Shown: positions 1 through 11,421 of the stretch, one piece after another
Layout of the letters: every line of letters begins with the position of its first letter
Numbering within the stretch: the first letter of the stretch is position 1
NCBI GenBank assembly: GCA_002749535.1
Contig: MZZL01000409.1
Coordinates: forward strand, 2,372,160 to 2,436,159
DNA: 64,000 nucleotides
Direction: 5' to 3'
Origin: Apophysomyces variabilis
Taxonomy: Eukaryota > Mucoromycota > Mucoromycetes > Mucorales > Mucoraceae
The notes under the pieces: generated by a model
Seen by the model: only the letters and a program-made list of their open reading frames with translations
The model's database searches: none
What the model was told of the DNA's origin: nothing
Program-made: the position numbers and the translations under genes

Positions 1-1450
1 CGACTTTGAGAAACAAGTTGATGAACGTGCTGGAACAGAGTATGGGCAAATCATTGTATAGCATTGTTGATGCTGTTCAGCGTGAATTAGAGGAAGCGAG
101 ATATCAATTTAATGTTCAGGTAAAGGGTGGCTATAGAATAAGTCTTTTTTAACGTTGCTTTTATCTAACCTTGCTTTTCAGTATAACAATCGTAAAATGA
201 CGGCCGAGTCTTATGTGGCGGAAACCATGGATTCCTTGAAACACAATTTTAAGGATCTCGCAAATAACTTTGGGAAGCCGCAAGTTCGTCATGAAGTGAG
301 GACGATGTTAGAGCAACGTGTCCTTGACATATGCGCGGAGCAGTATTGGCTGGATCCCAAAATAGCTGAACTTCCCAAAAGCACGTCTGATGACATTTAC
401 TGGCTCTACAAGATCGATTTAGCCTCAGCAGCTCTGACCAAGAGCGGTATCGGTCGGTCAACAACGCAACTCGTTGTTGATGTATTACTTAGTAATATGG
501 AGAGATTGGCCAATGCAGAACCGTTTACTTTCCATCCTGAAACAAGGAAGCAAATCATGAATTTTACCAGTGAGATTTTGCGAACTAAGTTCTTAACCAC
601 AAGTGATCAAGTTGAAAACACAATTAAGCCGTACAAATACGAGGTATTACACAATATTCTCACCAGACTTTGTCTGCTGACGCGTCCATAGGTTGAGGTG
701 ACCGATATTGAGTGGGCTGAAGGAGTCAAACGCTCGATTGCTTTATTGGAGAAAGAGTTGGAAATGTGTGACCAGGCAGCACAAGCAATCAAGAATAGCG
801 TTGGCAAAAGGAAATTAAAGGGGGCGATCAATTATTTATTGGATACCGAACGTGAGGATAATCGACGACAAGAGCGAGTGCGTCAGATGGCTGAGGAAGG
901 TTTCGGGTCGCACGAAGAGGTATTTTCGCCGGAGGATGAAGAAGCGGTCAAACCGTTCTATAATCCACGTCTTTTGGAGAAGGCAAAGGAGGCATTGTTC
1001 CTACGTGACCGGGCAATGATTCTCAAGTACCGGATTGCTGCTTTGAAGAGTCGGCAATGTAAATCTGCAGAAAACAAGCAATACTGTCCTGAGGCATTTT
1101 TGAATGTGATTGCTGAAAAATTAACTTATACCGTAAGGGCAACAAGAGCGCGATCATACGGGATTTAACTTTTTAACATCTAATTTTTCCAGGCTGTTAT
1201 GTTTATCCAAGTGGAATTACTTAATGAGTTCTTTTTCCAATTTCCACGAGAAGTGGATAATCGATTGGTCTATGAGATGAATCGCAAGCAAATCCAACAG
1301 TTTGCAAGGGAGAATCCACCTATCCAGAAACATTTGGACCTTCAAGAACGAAAGATGAAACTAGAAGAAGTCATGGACAAACTTAATTATCTCGTCAAAC
1401 GTCAGGCAGATAGACAAGCAAGATCCAAAACGGGAACATATAGCTCATAA
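1..1450 (+). CDS. MGM1: Mitochondrial dynamin-like GTPase Mgm1/OPA1, C-terminal half (5' partial)
   Basis: Predicted exons are 3-119 (continues upstream of the window), 182-643, 692-1132 and 1193-1450, all in phase, giving the last ~425 residues. The GTPase domain lies outside the window; what is visible is the stalk and GTPase-effector part. Recognition rests on the run of fungal Mgm1-like blocks: [17 protein letters not shown] after the first intron, the stretch around [12 protein letters not shown], then [17 protein letters not shown] and a basic, coiled C-terminus ending at the stop. In this family the protein sits in the mitochondrial intermembrane space and inner membrane, where it drives inner-membrane fusion and cristae shaping. 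Introns are 48-62 bases. The reading frame stays open throughout with no sign of decay. The next gene downstream is read in the same direction. Confidence 0.9.
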
Positions 1451-1786
1451 CCCTTTCGTCTTTTTTTTTGTTTTGCAAAATAACTACAATACCCACCCCT
1501 CTTCCTTTCTGTAATCTAGTATATAAAACTGCGCGTTGAATGGAACTGGATTTTTGTTTTGATGGATACGGATCACCATGACGTCGTTGCCTGATTAACC
1601 GGAGATGCAAGCGGAATGTGATTTTCCCGCTCTGAGACAGGGAAAATTGACCCTGAATGGCAAAATTACGCTTTATTTTGCCCAATCAATAAAGAGGACT
1701 TCTCTATGAAAATATTAAAAAAGAGGGAGAAAAGAGGTGATCGCTTCGCTTTTTCTTACTTTCCTCTTTTCACACGCTTTTCCTTT
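1451..1786. other. Intergenic, MGM1 to kinase
   Basis: The space contains the MGM1 3' flank (T-rich run just after the stop) and the pres upstream region of the kinase gene. No RNA gene or repeat was recognised. An in-frame ATG at 1706 could extend the kinase by 27 residues, but the extension is basic and aromatic-rich with no recognised motif, so the ATG at 1787 is preferred. Confidence 0.5.
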
Positions 1787-3218
1787 ATGCGACTGTTAAA
1801 ATCTGCTTTTCACCGGGATCGGTCTGACGCATCATCCTCTTTATCCTCTACCCAGAATACGGAAGAATCCGGTCTATACCGTAGACCACAGTCTTCTTCT
1901 ACCAGTAGCGAAAGTGTAACAGCTCGTAGCCCGCGTCTCCAATTCCACACAGATGGTTCCCACACACATCACTTGAAACGACAATCTGCTGGTTTGTTAT
2001 CCCTCACTAATCTATTGCACAAACCAGCTTTCCGTTTACCGCTATTTGGAAATAAAAAGACGCCGTGTGATTCGGCGCGAGAGGAAAGGCAAGCAATCGA
2101 TGCAACCTTACAACGAGTGCCCTCTGATGCGTCGTCCCTTGCACAAAAATGGGGGGTGTGCGAAAAAGTCATCGGAAAAGGTGCCTTCGGTGTGGTCAAA
2201 ATAGCTCGCAAAGCAGATAGAACAGGTGAACGACTCTACGCCGTCAAGGTGAGAAAGTGTGCTTTTCCTTCTTACTTCTTTTTCCTTTATTTTTCCCTTT
2301 GGAAAGCAAAGAAGAGTTTTTCTTTTTTTTACTTAAAACAAGGAACTAATGTAGGAGCTGCGCAAAAAACATTCCGAGTCGACAAAGCACTACGTACAAC
2401 GTCTAACGTCAGAATTCTGCATAGCATCGTCATTGCATCAACAAAACGTGATTGAAACACTCGATCTTCTACCTCTAAACGACACATCATCCGTCTACTG
2501 TCAGGTGATGGAATACTGTGACGGCGGCGATCTCTTCAGCTTAATCTACGATTCAAACGGCGGTTTGGATGTCACAGAAGCGGATTGCTTTTTTAAACAG
2601 CTCGCTCGGGGTATACGGTACCTGCACCAGATGGGGGTGGCTCATCGCGATATTAAACCAGAGAATCTGTTACTTACGTCTTCTGGTTGCCTTAAGCTAT
2701 CCGATTTTGGTTCAGCTGAGTGTTTCCTTGGCGATCATGACGAAGTGCTGGCTTCGAAAAATATATGCGGCTCAGAACCCTACATCGCACCCGAAGAATT
2801 TATTGACAAGTCATACGATCCCAGAGCAGTTGACATCTGGAGCTGTGGTGTCGTCTACATGGCCATGCGGACCGGAAATCATGTTTGGGAAGTAGCCAGA
2901 GAAAACGAAGATGAAAACTATACTCGTTATCTTCGCTTCCGGCGACTTGTTGATGAAGAAAGTGAAAAGGCACGGCGCCGCCGCAATGCTTGCAAATACA
3001 AAACCAACGAAGAAGAATTTGCAGACATTGTGCGTACTCGTGAAGAGATTCGGAAAAAAGCACAGATTGGCGGGCTGGATATCCTTGAGCATCTCGAGAG
3101 CAGAGCAAAAAGACTGATATACCGCATGTTAGATCCCAATCCGCGCCGGAGAGTCCGAATCGATGATATTATAAAGAACGAATGGATTGTAGCCACTATC
3201 TGCTGCCAAGCACCGTAA
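1787..3218 (+). CDS. Ser/Thr protein kinase, HAL4/SAT4-HRK1 type
   Basis: Two exons (1787-2248 and 2355-3218) give 441 residues. A Ser-rich N-terminus of ~120 residues precedes a complete kinase domain: glycine loop GKGAFGVVK (~128-136), catalytic lysine in YAVKELRKK (K154), HRDIKPENLL (~250), DFGSAE (~271) and APEEF in the activation segment (~299). The short intron falls exactly after the catalytic lysine codon. The pattern YAVKELRKK...TSEFCIASSLH...VMEYCDGGDLFSL and the WSCGVVYMAM stretch are typical of the fungal Npr1/Hal5-Hal4 group. In yeast these kinases stabilise K+ and nutrient transporters at the plasma membrane under salt stress; that role is inferred here. It faces the CK2 beta gene. 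Confidence 0.88.
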
Positions 3219-3619
3219 ATATATGTATATCGCAATTCATGTATGTATCATAACAGCTTCCACCCCCTATGTACAATAAAAGAAAAACCAAAACCAAAAG
3301 AGAAAAAAGATTATTTGCATACATGCAGATTGAAAATCACTGACTTCACGTCACAAGAGAACAAGACGGATAAAAAAGGTTGGATAATATTGGTACATGG
3401 CTTTGTGTGAAGGTAAGATTTGCATGGTCAGATTGATCGGGCCATTTGCCTTTTAGCTTAACATGAAACGTTGTTGGCGGGAAAAAAGTGATCATGAAGA
3501 GCATGTTTTATGACGAAGATAAGTTGTTTCTAACAAACTCCCGCTCCTTGCGATAGGTGCACTATACTTGCTTTTATTGTTATAGATTGGATATTGGTTT
3601 CCTTTTGGTTTGTTTGTTC
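3219..3619. other. Convergent intergenic, kinase/CK2 beta
   Basis: Shared 3' flank of two genes that face each other. An AATAAA at 3275-3280 could serve as the poly(A) signal of the kinase gene. Nothing else was recognised. Confidence 0.5.
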
Positions 3620-4602
3620 CTATGGCGCAGAAGGAGGCTGCAAGCGTAGCCATTGTACTCTTGGTCCAGTCGGAGAAAGCTCATTGACGCGAAATCCAAA
3701 TATCCTAGGTGTATAGGTTATAGGAGGATTTGAAGGAACAGCTTCTGGATATGTCTCGCATAGAAGGTGAGGGAAGGTTGTACCAAAATGAGCACCTAGT
3801 TCGGAAGAAAAATGCCAGCTTTAAGTGATTTGGATCCATGTCTGAGTTCGGTTGTGTTTACCGTCTGTTGAATTATATTTCGTAGGAGCTGCATAAACAT
3901 CTTTACAACTTGGGCAGTACAGTCGAACCACGCTTTGCTTTGGTATGTCGTGTTGACCACATGGCAAGACTTTTGATTGATGGCAATAAACCCTTGGACA
4001 ACTACCAAAGTCGCCTTTGACATATTTGGATAGCTATAGTGACGTTAATGAAAAGGAAAGAGAACATAAGTACCTTCTGTACTTACCATCCTGCGCATTC
4101 CTTGTCTGGTATTAATAAAGCGTTGATGGATCAACCCGTAGAGCATCTCGGCGTGTGGTTCTAGGATGGTCATGTCTGGGATCTTGCTGTACATATCGTC
4201 TTCTGGCTCAACATCCAGAATCATTCCAAGTGCTTCTTGATAGAAAGGTACATGGGCTGATATCCCAGTCAAATTGAAACTGTCTTCGATGAACTCCTCA
4301 GAAACTTCAGTATAAAATTCATTGCCTTCTAAAGAACAGAACCAGCTAATCCACTTTATACATGTAGATAAAAAAAAAAAGAAGGAAACAAATTCAAGTC
4401 AGGCCTAAGTCTGCATATCATTCTTTTTATTGCTCATCAAATCGTTTGTTTTCTTTACGGAAAAGAAAAAGAAAACTGAGAGAAGAAAAGAAAAAAACCA
4501 GTGATGAAAAAAAAAAAAGAAATCAGAAATGCTTACCGATAAACTTCCATCGTCACCTTCTGTACAGGATGAATCTGTAAAAGAAAAAAAGTCGGGCGAC
4601 AT
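3620..4602 (-). CDS. CKB1: Casein kinase II regulatory (beta) subunit
   Basis: Four exons on the minus strand, 4602-4537, 4353-4087, 4033-3862 and 3795-3620, join in phase to 226 residues, close to the usual length of CK2 beta. The N-terminus MSPDFFSFTDSSCTEGDDG carries an acidic/serine patch. It is followed by the family core WISWFCSLEGNEFY, EEFIEDSFNLTG and HAEMLYGLIHQRF. The zinc-binding cysteines are all present: C123 and C128 (CPRVYC) with C151 and C154 (CPSC), and the C-terminal IFGFRV block is intact. CK2 beta dimerises through this zinc finger and recruits the catalytic alpha subunits. Exon 3 depends on a frame change that only splicing explains; the single-frame translation of that region looks like nonsense. 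The first 22-codon exon is the least certain part. Confidence 0.92.
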
Positions 4603-5687
4603 TCAGCGTAGGGCGGCATGAATCCCATTTTTACTTACCCATTCGGTTATTGGTGTCTTCCATAGATCACACAAATTGGGGCAGTGAGAAGGAAAAGCTG
4701 CTTTTAAAGGAGTAGTCACAATTCGATTGGCCAACAGAACCCATAAAACACAACGTCTTTTTCCATTTGAAATGATTACTGCCACAGAAAGCTACATTGC
4801 ATGATGAACTTAATCTCAGCTTAATGACAGTTGCTCTTGCTACATGCACTATTAGGGTTGCGTACGGTTCGGTTCTTCTCGGTTCTTCGGCAGAACCGAA
4901 CCGACCTAATCAAACTAAAACTTGGGAAAACAAAAGAAAAGGACTATATAGGAACCTTTTTACTGGAAAGCCAAGGAGTATAAAACCTGTACATAATGTG
5001 GTTATTGTGAAAAGAGAATATCTTCTGTAGAAAATACAGTCATCGTAGTTCAAAAACTGTTTTACATTGAGATTAGCTTGGCATTTCACTCATTTCAGTT
5101 GGCTAAGATGAGCCTTGGTTTTGCGCTCTACTAATTCATTCAGATGATGAAATGAGCATTTTGTCATTAATGAATTTCTATGGAGATGGTCGTAAATCAG
5201 GCAAATGGTATGCGCTGGACACGGGTAAGTGAAATGACGTACGTACTGTATCCCTGTTTTGGCTTCGCGCAGTAGCAGCAAAAGGCCATAAAAGTTACCC
5301 AAAATGGATAGCTGTAGGATCTGTTCAATGAGATCATCGGCCTTGCTCCTCTTTTAGAAAGACAGGCTGTATTATCGTTTGAAGCAAAGCTGTCAACCTT
5401 TTAAGTACTTTAATTGTCAAAATGCCGAATTGACAAATAGTATAAATACTGAGAAGTCTCCTACAATAAAAGGTCAATATATTTTTCAATACGGTTTTTG
5501 GACACTTATGATGGTTTTTGAACGCGGTGAATCTTCCAGAGATCCTCGAGGTGCTCTCTCGGATAGGGTAAAATTACTATCGTTTATGGTACCCTGTCTC
5601 GATTAACCTTTGTCAGCAGGCAAAGACAGAACGTATGTCGCTAGACTCTATGGCTTCAGGCACTGACTAGAGGAATCTGGATCCTTC
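4603..5687. other. CK2 beta upstream region and left flank of a hAT element
   Basis: The first ~250 bases are probably the CK2 beta promoter. From about 4853 (TAGGGTTGCGTACGGTTCGG) begins a GGTTC/GAACC-rich, partly palindromic block up to ~4905 that resembles the end of a hAT transposon. The rest, up to the transposase remnant at 5688, shows no gene. Confidence 0.45.
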
Positions 5688-7942
5688 ATGCTGGATACAC
5701 AGTCTCAAGAATCTGTTTCAACTGATATTGATAATGACGAGGCCAAGGGTAGTTGGATTTTAAAATTCAAGTATGGCGAGCGGTTCATCGATAAAGATGG
5801 GAAAAGCTGGATTCGATGCCTTCTTCCTGGATGTGGTGGCAAGCATTTTGCAGCAAACCAGTTGTGCACATCTGGACTACTTAAACATTTACGCGTCAAG
5901 CACGATGTCACCAAGGATCATGGCCCTCATGCAGGCAAAAATAAACCGGTTCTTGGTGCTCTTGACAAGTTTCTAATTGGCACAAAACGACCTCGAACTT
6001 TCGACAAAGTGCAGTTTCATGAGCAATTTGTCAAATTCCTTGTGAAGGCTAAGCTACCATTCAATATCAGCGAAAACGAGGAACTACACACATTACTTGA
6101 AATGGCACAATCAGCACCAACGGTTGATTCGGTGAAGCTTCCGTTGGCAGATACAGTTACCAAAAAGGCTTTTATTTCCATCTTATCCATACATGTTTAA
6201 CTTACAGAGAAATAGACCAGAGAGCAGTATTTCCATTATAAGGACAAGGTTGCCGCTTTGTTGAGCAAAATACCAATGATATCCTGTACTATTGACTCTT
6301 GGACAAGTCCTTTTCGTCAAGAATTCCTTGGGGTTACAAGTCATTGGATTTCCACATCAACTTGGACGATGCAAGAATTACGGTTGGGCTTTGAGCCTCT
6401 GAACGGTCCACATACTGGAGAAAATCTGGCGGAAGCATTCTTAACAATCCTTGGAGAGTTTGATCTGTGCGAAAATCTCTTTACTATACCCAGCGATAAT
6501 GCTTCAAACATGCTAAAGATGACACAGGTTATAGAAACACGCGCTATAGAAAATGGATGGGTAATTAAATTAATCATATAATTCCTGTATACTTATAATC
6601 TCTTGCAAAACTAACCTTTCCGAGCAGAGTTGCATCATATACCTTGCTTGGGTCATATTATCAACTTGGCTGTCCAAGACATACTGAAGATCGGCCTATC
6701 AGCACAAGCACCAGAGACTGAGGACGAACTTGATAATGAACGCGAATCCATGGAGACAAATGTCATCATTAAACTGCGAAAAGGCATTAACAAGATAAGG
6801 TACAAATGCGCATTCATTTTTCGTCTTCGCTAAATAACTACTTACCAGATCCTCACCCCAACGGATTGAAAAATTCAAGCGCATTCAATTAAATGAAAAG
6901 TGCCCCGACCTCATACTTATAAGCGACGTTCGTACCCGTTGGAATTCGACGTTCCGAATGCTTGCTCGTGCGGTAGTTTTGAAGGATGCTTACATGGCAA
7001 TGTGTTCCAGTTTGCCAGAGCTGAATCACTATAAACTTACGGACCACGAGTGGACATGCATTGATCAAGTGAAGAATCTGCTCCATATGTTTGATGTCGT
7101 GACCGAACGTCTTTCTGCAAGCAAATCCCATGCGACAATCAATACAAGCATCTTATTTTACAATAAGCTCATGGACTCGCTGGAAGATTTCGTAGCTGAT
7201 ACTCAGAACTACACGGAATTGCGAAACGCTGCCGGGATTGGATTAAAAAAGCTGTAAAAGTATTACTGCAAAACGGATAATACGCACATTTACGCAGTTG
7301 CCACCATAATGGACCCACGTATGAAGTTCTCATGGTGGTATCGAAGTGGTTGGGAGGAAGAATGGCAGGTCCTTAGCCAGAACATGGTGAAGGACACTTG
7401 GTCCAGTTTTCCGAAAAGAGGAGAGGCCAAAGCTGTAGTTGACGAAAAGATGAAGGAGCTTTATGACTTGTACGGAATGCCAAACACATCAGACGAGCTA
7501 GCTGATTACATTTCAGAGAAAATCTGCGCTCCTACTACAGGAGGTAACAACGCCTTGGAATTGGTATACTAGCAGATGCAGTCGCATTGATGGTCAAATC
7601 TTGCTAACATGGCAGCACAATATTTAGCTGTTCTAGCAACGTCAACGCCATCTGAACGATGCTTTTCAGCATCGCGCCTTTTACTTCCCTACACACATAA
7701 TCAACTAGACCTACATGTTATAAAACAGTTAATGCTTTTAGAATCTTAGTCATCCTTTTCTTTTGAATAAACTGGATCTGATTCAGAATTGTGCTAATTA
7801 GTCTAAGTGAAAAATGGCTTCGGTTCTTCAGTTCCTTTATAAAGAACCAACCTTAGTTCTAGTTTGGTTCTAGGAAAGAATTGAACTAATTTTTTCAGTT
7901 CAGTTCCAGTTCAGTTCTAGTTCTTTGGTTCTTTTGCAGAAC
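4853..7942 (+). mobile_element. Degenerate hAT-family DNA transposon
   Basis: A decayed hAT transposase (separate entry) lies between two GGTTC/GAACC-rich blocks. The left block at 4853-4905 contains GGTTCTTCGGCAGAACC; the right block at ~7818-7942 contains GGTTCTTTTGCAGAAC plus several TTCAGTTCC/TTCTAGTTC repeats. The palindromic core is shared by both blocks, but I could not align clean terminal inverted repeats or an 8-bp target duplication, so both borders are approximate. The element is inferred to be an old, immobile copy. Confidence 0.6.
5688..7749 (+). pseudogene. hAT transposase remnant (BED finger, catalytic core, dimerisation tail)
   Basis: Coding-like segments run in order across the region. 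An N-terminal BED-type zinc finger (C-x4-C...H-x4-H, around 5817-5905) is followed by a core segment with CTIDSWTSP and SDNASNML (6258-6567). Next come HIPCLGHIINLAVQD (from 6633), DVRTRWNST (6930s), MDPRMKFSWW (7309) and a C-terminal hAT dimerisation block, TPSERCFSASRLLL (7650s). Some breaks may be introns (GT after 6564; GT near 6800 with an AG at 6850). At least three in-frame stops, however, interrupt conserved sequence: TAA at 7255-7257, TAG at 7570-7572 and TGA near 7588. It is therefore called a pseudogene; it cannot make a full transposase as it stands. Introns versus frameshifts are not fully resolved. Confidence 0.8.
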
Positions 7943-8374
7943 ATTAATAATTTGTATGAGTTTTGGTGCAAACTATATACATTATTAAAAAGATTCTTTG
8001 GTATACACTTCTTGTCATGAGCAAAAGCATAAAAAGCCAATCAGAAACAAGGAAGCAAAAGAAGAAATGGCGTTTCATGCCAAATAGCAAAGTAACCCAC
8101 AAAAAAAGCCATGTCAACTGCCAGAGTCACGTGACGGATGGACCTTCTTAGTACCTTCCTTTTCTGGCCTTATCCATTAATCAATAATAATACCCAAATC
8201 AGAATAATCAGCTTAGTAAAAAGCCATCGATCGTATACCGCAGCAAGTTTTAGAAAACTATATAAACCCTTCACTTAGATCAAATAAAGGAGAGTTATCT
8301 TGAAATCTATTTTTATTATTTTATATCAGATACAAAATAACCTATATGCTTTATCCACCGACATTCCAACAGCA
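7943..8374. other. Gap between hAT remnant and tRNA-Val
   Basis: AT-rich spacer with no convincing gene. A 62-codon Lys-rich open frame at 7963-8151 has no family resemblance and is not called. Confidence 0.4.
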
Positions 8375-8447
8375 GCTCCTGTGGTGTAGTTGGTTATCGC
8401 ATCTGCTTTACACGCAGAAGGTCTCCGGTTCGATCCCGGGCGGGAGC
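8375..8447 (+). tRNA. tRNA-Val (anticodon UAC)
   Basis: A 73-base cloverleaf can be folded by eye. The acceptor GCTCCTG (8375-8381) pairs with CGGGAGC (8441-8447). The D-arm holds an A-box-like TGGTGTAGTTGG, and the anticodon stem TCTGC/GCAGA closes the 7-base loop TTTACAC with anticodon TAC, which reads valine GTA. The T-arm contains the B box GGTTCGATCCC. No intron is present. The CCA end is not encoded, as expected for a eukaryotic tRNA gene. Confidence 0.95.
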
Positions 8448-8454
8448 TTTTTTT
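8448..8454 (+). terminator. RNA polymerase III T-run terminator
   Basis: Seven T residues follow the last base of tRNA-Val directly, the usual pol III stop signal. Confidence 0.9.
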
Positions 8455-10511
8455 GGAAATTTTGCTTTTTGTGTTTTTTCTTTTTGACCAATCATATTCG
8501 CCATTACTGTTATACTGCTATTTGAATCTGATTCAAACACACAAAGTCGTTTTATATTTTAATTTATAGGTGTTCAGACTTGAAGCCGTTACCCACAGTA
8601 GTAAAACCTATGGGGCATTGATATTGAACGTGGAATCAAAATTATTAAAACTACAAGACAGTACATAGAATAATGTCTCCCTCACTTTTCATCCCATGTG
8701 GCATAGTTATATTATGCGTTTTGCTTTGAAACTGATTTTCACTTTAACACACAAAATTTTACAATGACAATCTCTTCAATACGAACAGCGCAAAAATTTT
8801 CGAGAAATCATGTTGCTAAAACAAACTTGATAAAAATGAATGGTGGATATTCATGGCATAACTAAGTCAGAGTACCATTTAATGCTCCGTTACAAACCTT
8901 TGACACAATGTCCGAAAGAAAGCATGTGGTAAGAATCAATGATACTAGAGTTAACGTAACGGAGTATGTTTGGAAGGGATATAGTGTTCTTTCATGCTCG
9001 AGTCAAATGGCCGTAATTCTATATTATGAATGGTTTAGTAAAAGTTTCTGAAAGTCAAGCAATATATCTTATATTGTTCGTCGCTTATAGTAGCAGGTAA
9101 GACAGCACAAAATATCTTGTTTGCAGCATATGGTATAAAGGAGAGTGGACTGAGCCATTACGATTTTATCAGGGTTGCTGTGTGGCATCTGTCAAGATCT
9201 GTTGTCAGTTCAACTCCTCTATAGCTCGGACATCTCGACGGAGTTATCAATTGATTGCATATTGCGGACGCCAGGTTTGATCCCTGCTATCTTCAATTAC
9301 AAGCGAACTTGCAATTCTAGCGCATATGGGCTGATACCCGCGACCGTGTCCTATCCGGAATAGCACAGGGTTGTATATAACAAATGAGCGGCAATGCTAG
9401 CCGATTTGTATGAATGTTGGCCAAAGAGCTGAATAGAAAAAAAAAAATTTTTTTTCTAGTCAATAAACTGCTTGTCTCAGCTAAAATATATTTGTCACTT
9501 ACAGGCATCATAAACCCGCATAAGACATTGTTGGCACTTTAATTGGGAAATAACGATGGGCTCACTTTGAGACCTGGCAGAGAAAGACTGGGAGGTCAAA
9601 AAAAGAATAATGACCTTCCGCCTTCGTATCATTCCTTGTTCCAGATGAGTCAGTGATGATTGCATTGAGAGGATTTAGATACTTATAGGTTTATATATGG
9701 GATATTTGAATAGGGAAGAGTGGAAACAATCAACGAATCCCTTATGCCATAGATTATCATGTACACTCAGCAAGGTATGTCTATGGTCACTGATATCATG
9801 TTCATGCGTATTAACGTGGAAGAAGGGGAATCTTCCGGATGGATTTAACGTATATACAAAATAGAAGCGAGTGTATCAAATGAGGAAGAAATATACTTAG
9901 GTTATATATTAGAATGAACATTATCATCTTGATTGGCATCTTCGACTTGGGTAAATATAATCTAAACGACAGGCAGTTAGTAAAATGCACGTCCTTTATT
10001 TTGGGACATCATTCACTGGGTTCACCGGAAACAATCGGCTGGTGAGGCGAGAATAAATTGTTTCCATGCACTATGAACAATATCAGGCATTGTGAAAACA
10101 TGATATTTGCTATGGTGGACAAAATATTGCTAGAGCAAAAGGAAAACTAAATAGTATTGTAACACATGCAATGCGGAAGGTTTGTAGTGTTAGAGGTGCC
10201 TTCTATAGATTTTACGATTTGTTCTGCTTTGTATAATAGATAGATTCGCACGAGCTGACCTATTGCGATTCTGGCCAACAACAACCTGAAATTGATATTT
10301 CTCAATGCTTTGCTGCCTAGGTACTCGGTAAACAAGAAAACAAGAACATGAGGGTGTGACAAAGCTAATGGAAAAAAGGCGGGAGCGATCTTTGACAAGG
10401 CTAAGCACAGTCATTACTTAGGGCTCAATCCAGGCAAAATTTCTGATTTAAAAAGTGCTGAGACATGAACTCCGTCACGGGCAGAAAGCTGCTTCTTCCT
10501 TTTCCTGAACT
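8455..10511. other. 2-kb region without a confirmed gene
   Basis: No family was recognised. Two weak items are present. One is a pair of B-box-like stretches (AGTTCAACTCC near 9207 and GGTTTGATCCC near 9273), which could be a tRNA-derived relic. The other is a minus-strand open frame at 10398-10147 (83 codons, hydrophobic centre, possible acceptor near 10370) that might be the last exon of an unmapped gene. The final part must contain the promoter of the next gene. Confidence 0.4.
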
Positions 10512-11421
10512 ATGCGTGTCTTCGCTGTGCCCATTCTCAGCAATCGCTGGGCTTACTACTGTCATTCAACTATTCCAACCACCTCGCGTCTGACAAAGTT
10601 TGTGGGCTGGTCTAACAACAAATGGGATCAGTTGGGAACGGCTGATCCCAACTCATGGAAAAGAAAGTTATTTGATCACGGAAACAACCTCATGAACCAG
10701 TTGGATTACCAGGAATGGTTTTTGAAAGGCGTTCCGACAAAGGAACATTTAGAGCAACAACTAGAGAAGGTTAGATATGCATAGAATACGCCTTACTGAC
10801 ATTATCCAGGCATGCGTGTACCACCCATCTATACTCAGAGGTCCCGCAATACAAGACGATCTAGACTTGCTCCTACAACACAGAGAGCCATATCATAAGA
10901 AGTACATGTACTATTCCGCCTACTGGGTTCCCATTTCATGTACATTTGTGATCGTTCCCTTAATTCCCAACATACCGCTTGCGTATAATTTATTCCGTTT
11001 GTATAGCCATTACAAAGGTAAGCATAACGTTGAAGTTGAGAAAACGGGAAAAACACTTAATTTTTTTTTTGTGTTAGCCTATAAGGGAGCACAGCATCTT
11101 CAATTTCTCTCGTACCACAACCGTTTGGAGTACACTCCGCATGAAAAACTGGATGAAACATTTAATGGTTATTCGTTGTCATCAACATCCGATCTGTCTT
11201 TTCCTGCAGAAGTTTCCGAAGCGTTCAAGCAATCTAGTTCAAAGCCCAAGCTCCACATATTGCAAAAGGATATTCCAGGGGCTCTTAGCTTAGAAACTAT
11301 CAATGAATTAGCGCATGAATTAGAGTTGCCGGCGCTGGAATTAGAGCTGAAACGTGCACGGTTCCAGATATTATGTGAAGCGGCGCACCAGAGATTCAAT
11401 AATAGAAATAAGAAGGAATAG
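10512..11421 (+). CDS. Mitochondrial K+/H+ exchange-related inner-membrane protein (Mit_KHE1 family)
   Basis: Exons 10512-10769, 10810-11027 corrected to 10810-11017, and 11078-11421 join in phase to 269 residues. Intron 1 is only 40 bases; intron 2 is 60 bases and contains no stop, so a retained form would still be open. The middle exon carries HPSILRGPAIQDDLDLLL and a hydrophobic WVPISCTFVIVPLIPNIP membrane segment, then YNLFRLYSHYKAYKGAQHLQ. This pattern matches the fungal family that includes yeast YDL183C, an inner-membrane component linked to K+/H+ exchange. The N-terminus is rich in R, S and T without acids, consistent with a mitochondrial presequence. Its last 51 bases overlap the end of the opposite-strand gene. 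Confidence 0.8.

Noticed and set aside
1706..1786. Upstream ATG extension of the HAL4-like kinase
   Set aside because: Adds a basic, aromatic-rich peptide unlike kinase N-termini; a second in-frame ATG at 1787 gives a more usual start.
4853..7942. Perfect terminal inverted repeats of the hAT element
   Set aside because: The two GGTTC-rich blocks share palindromic pieces but align as well in direct as in inverted orientation, so exact ends were not claimed.
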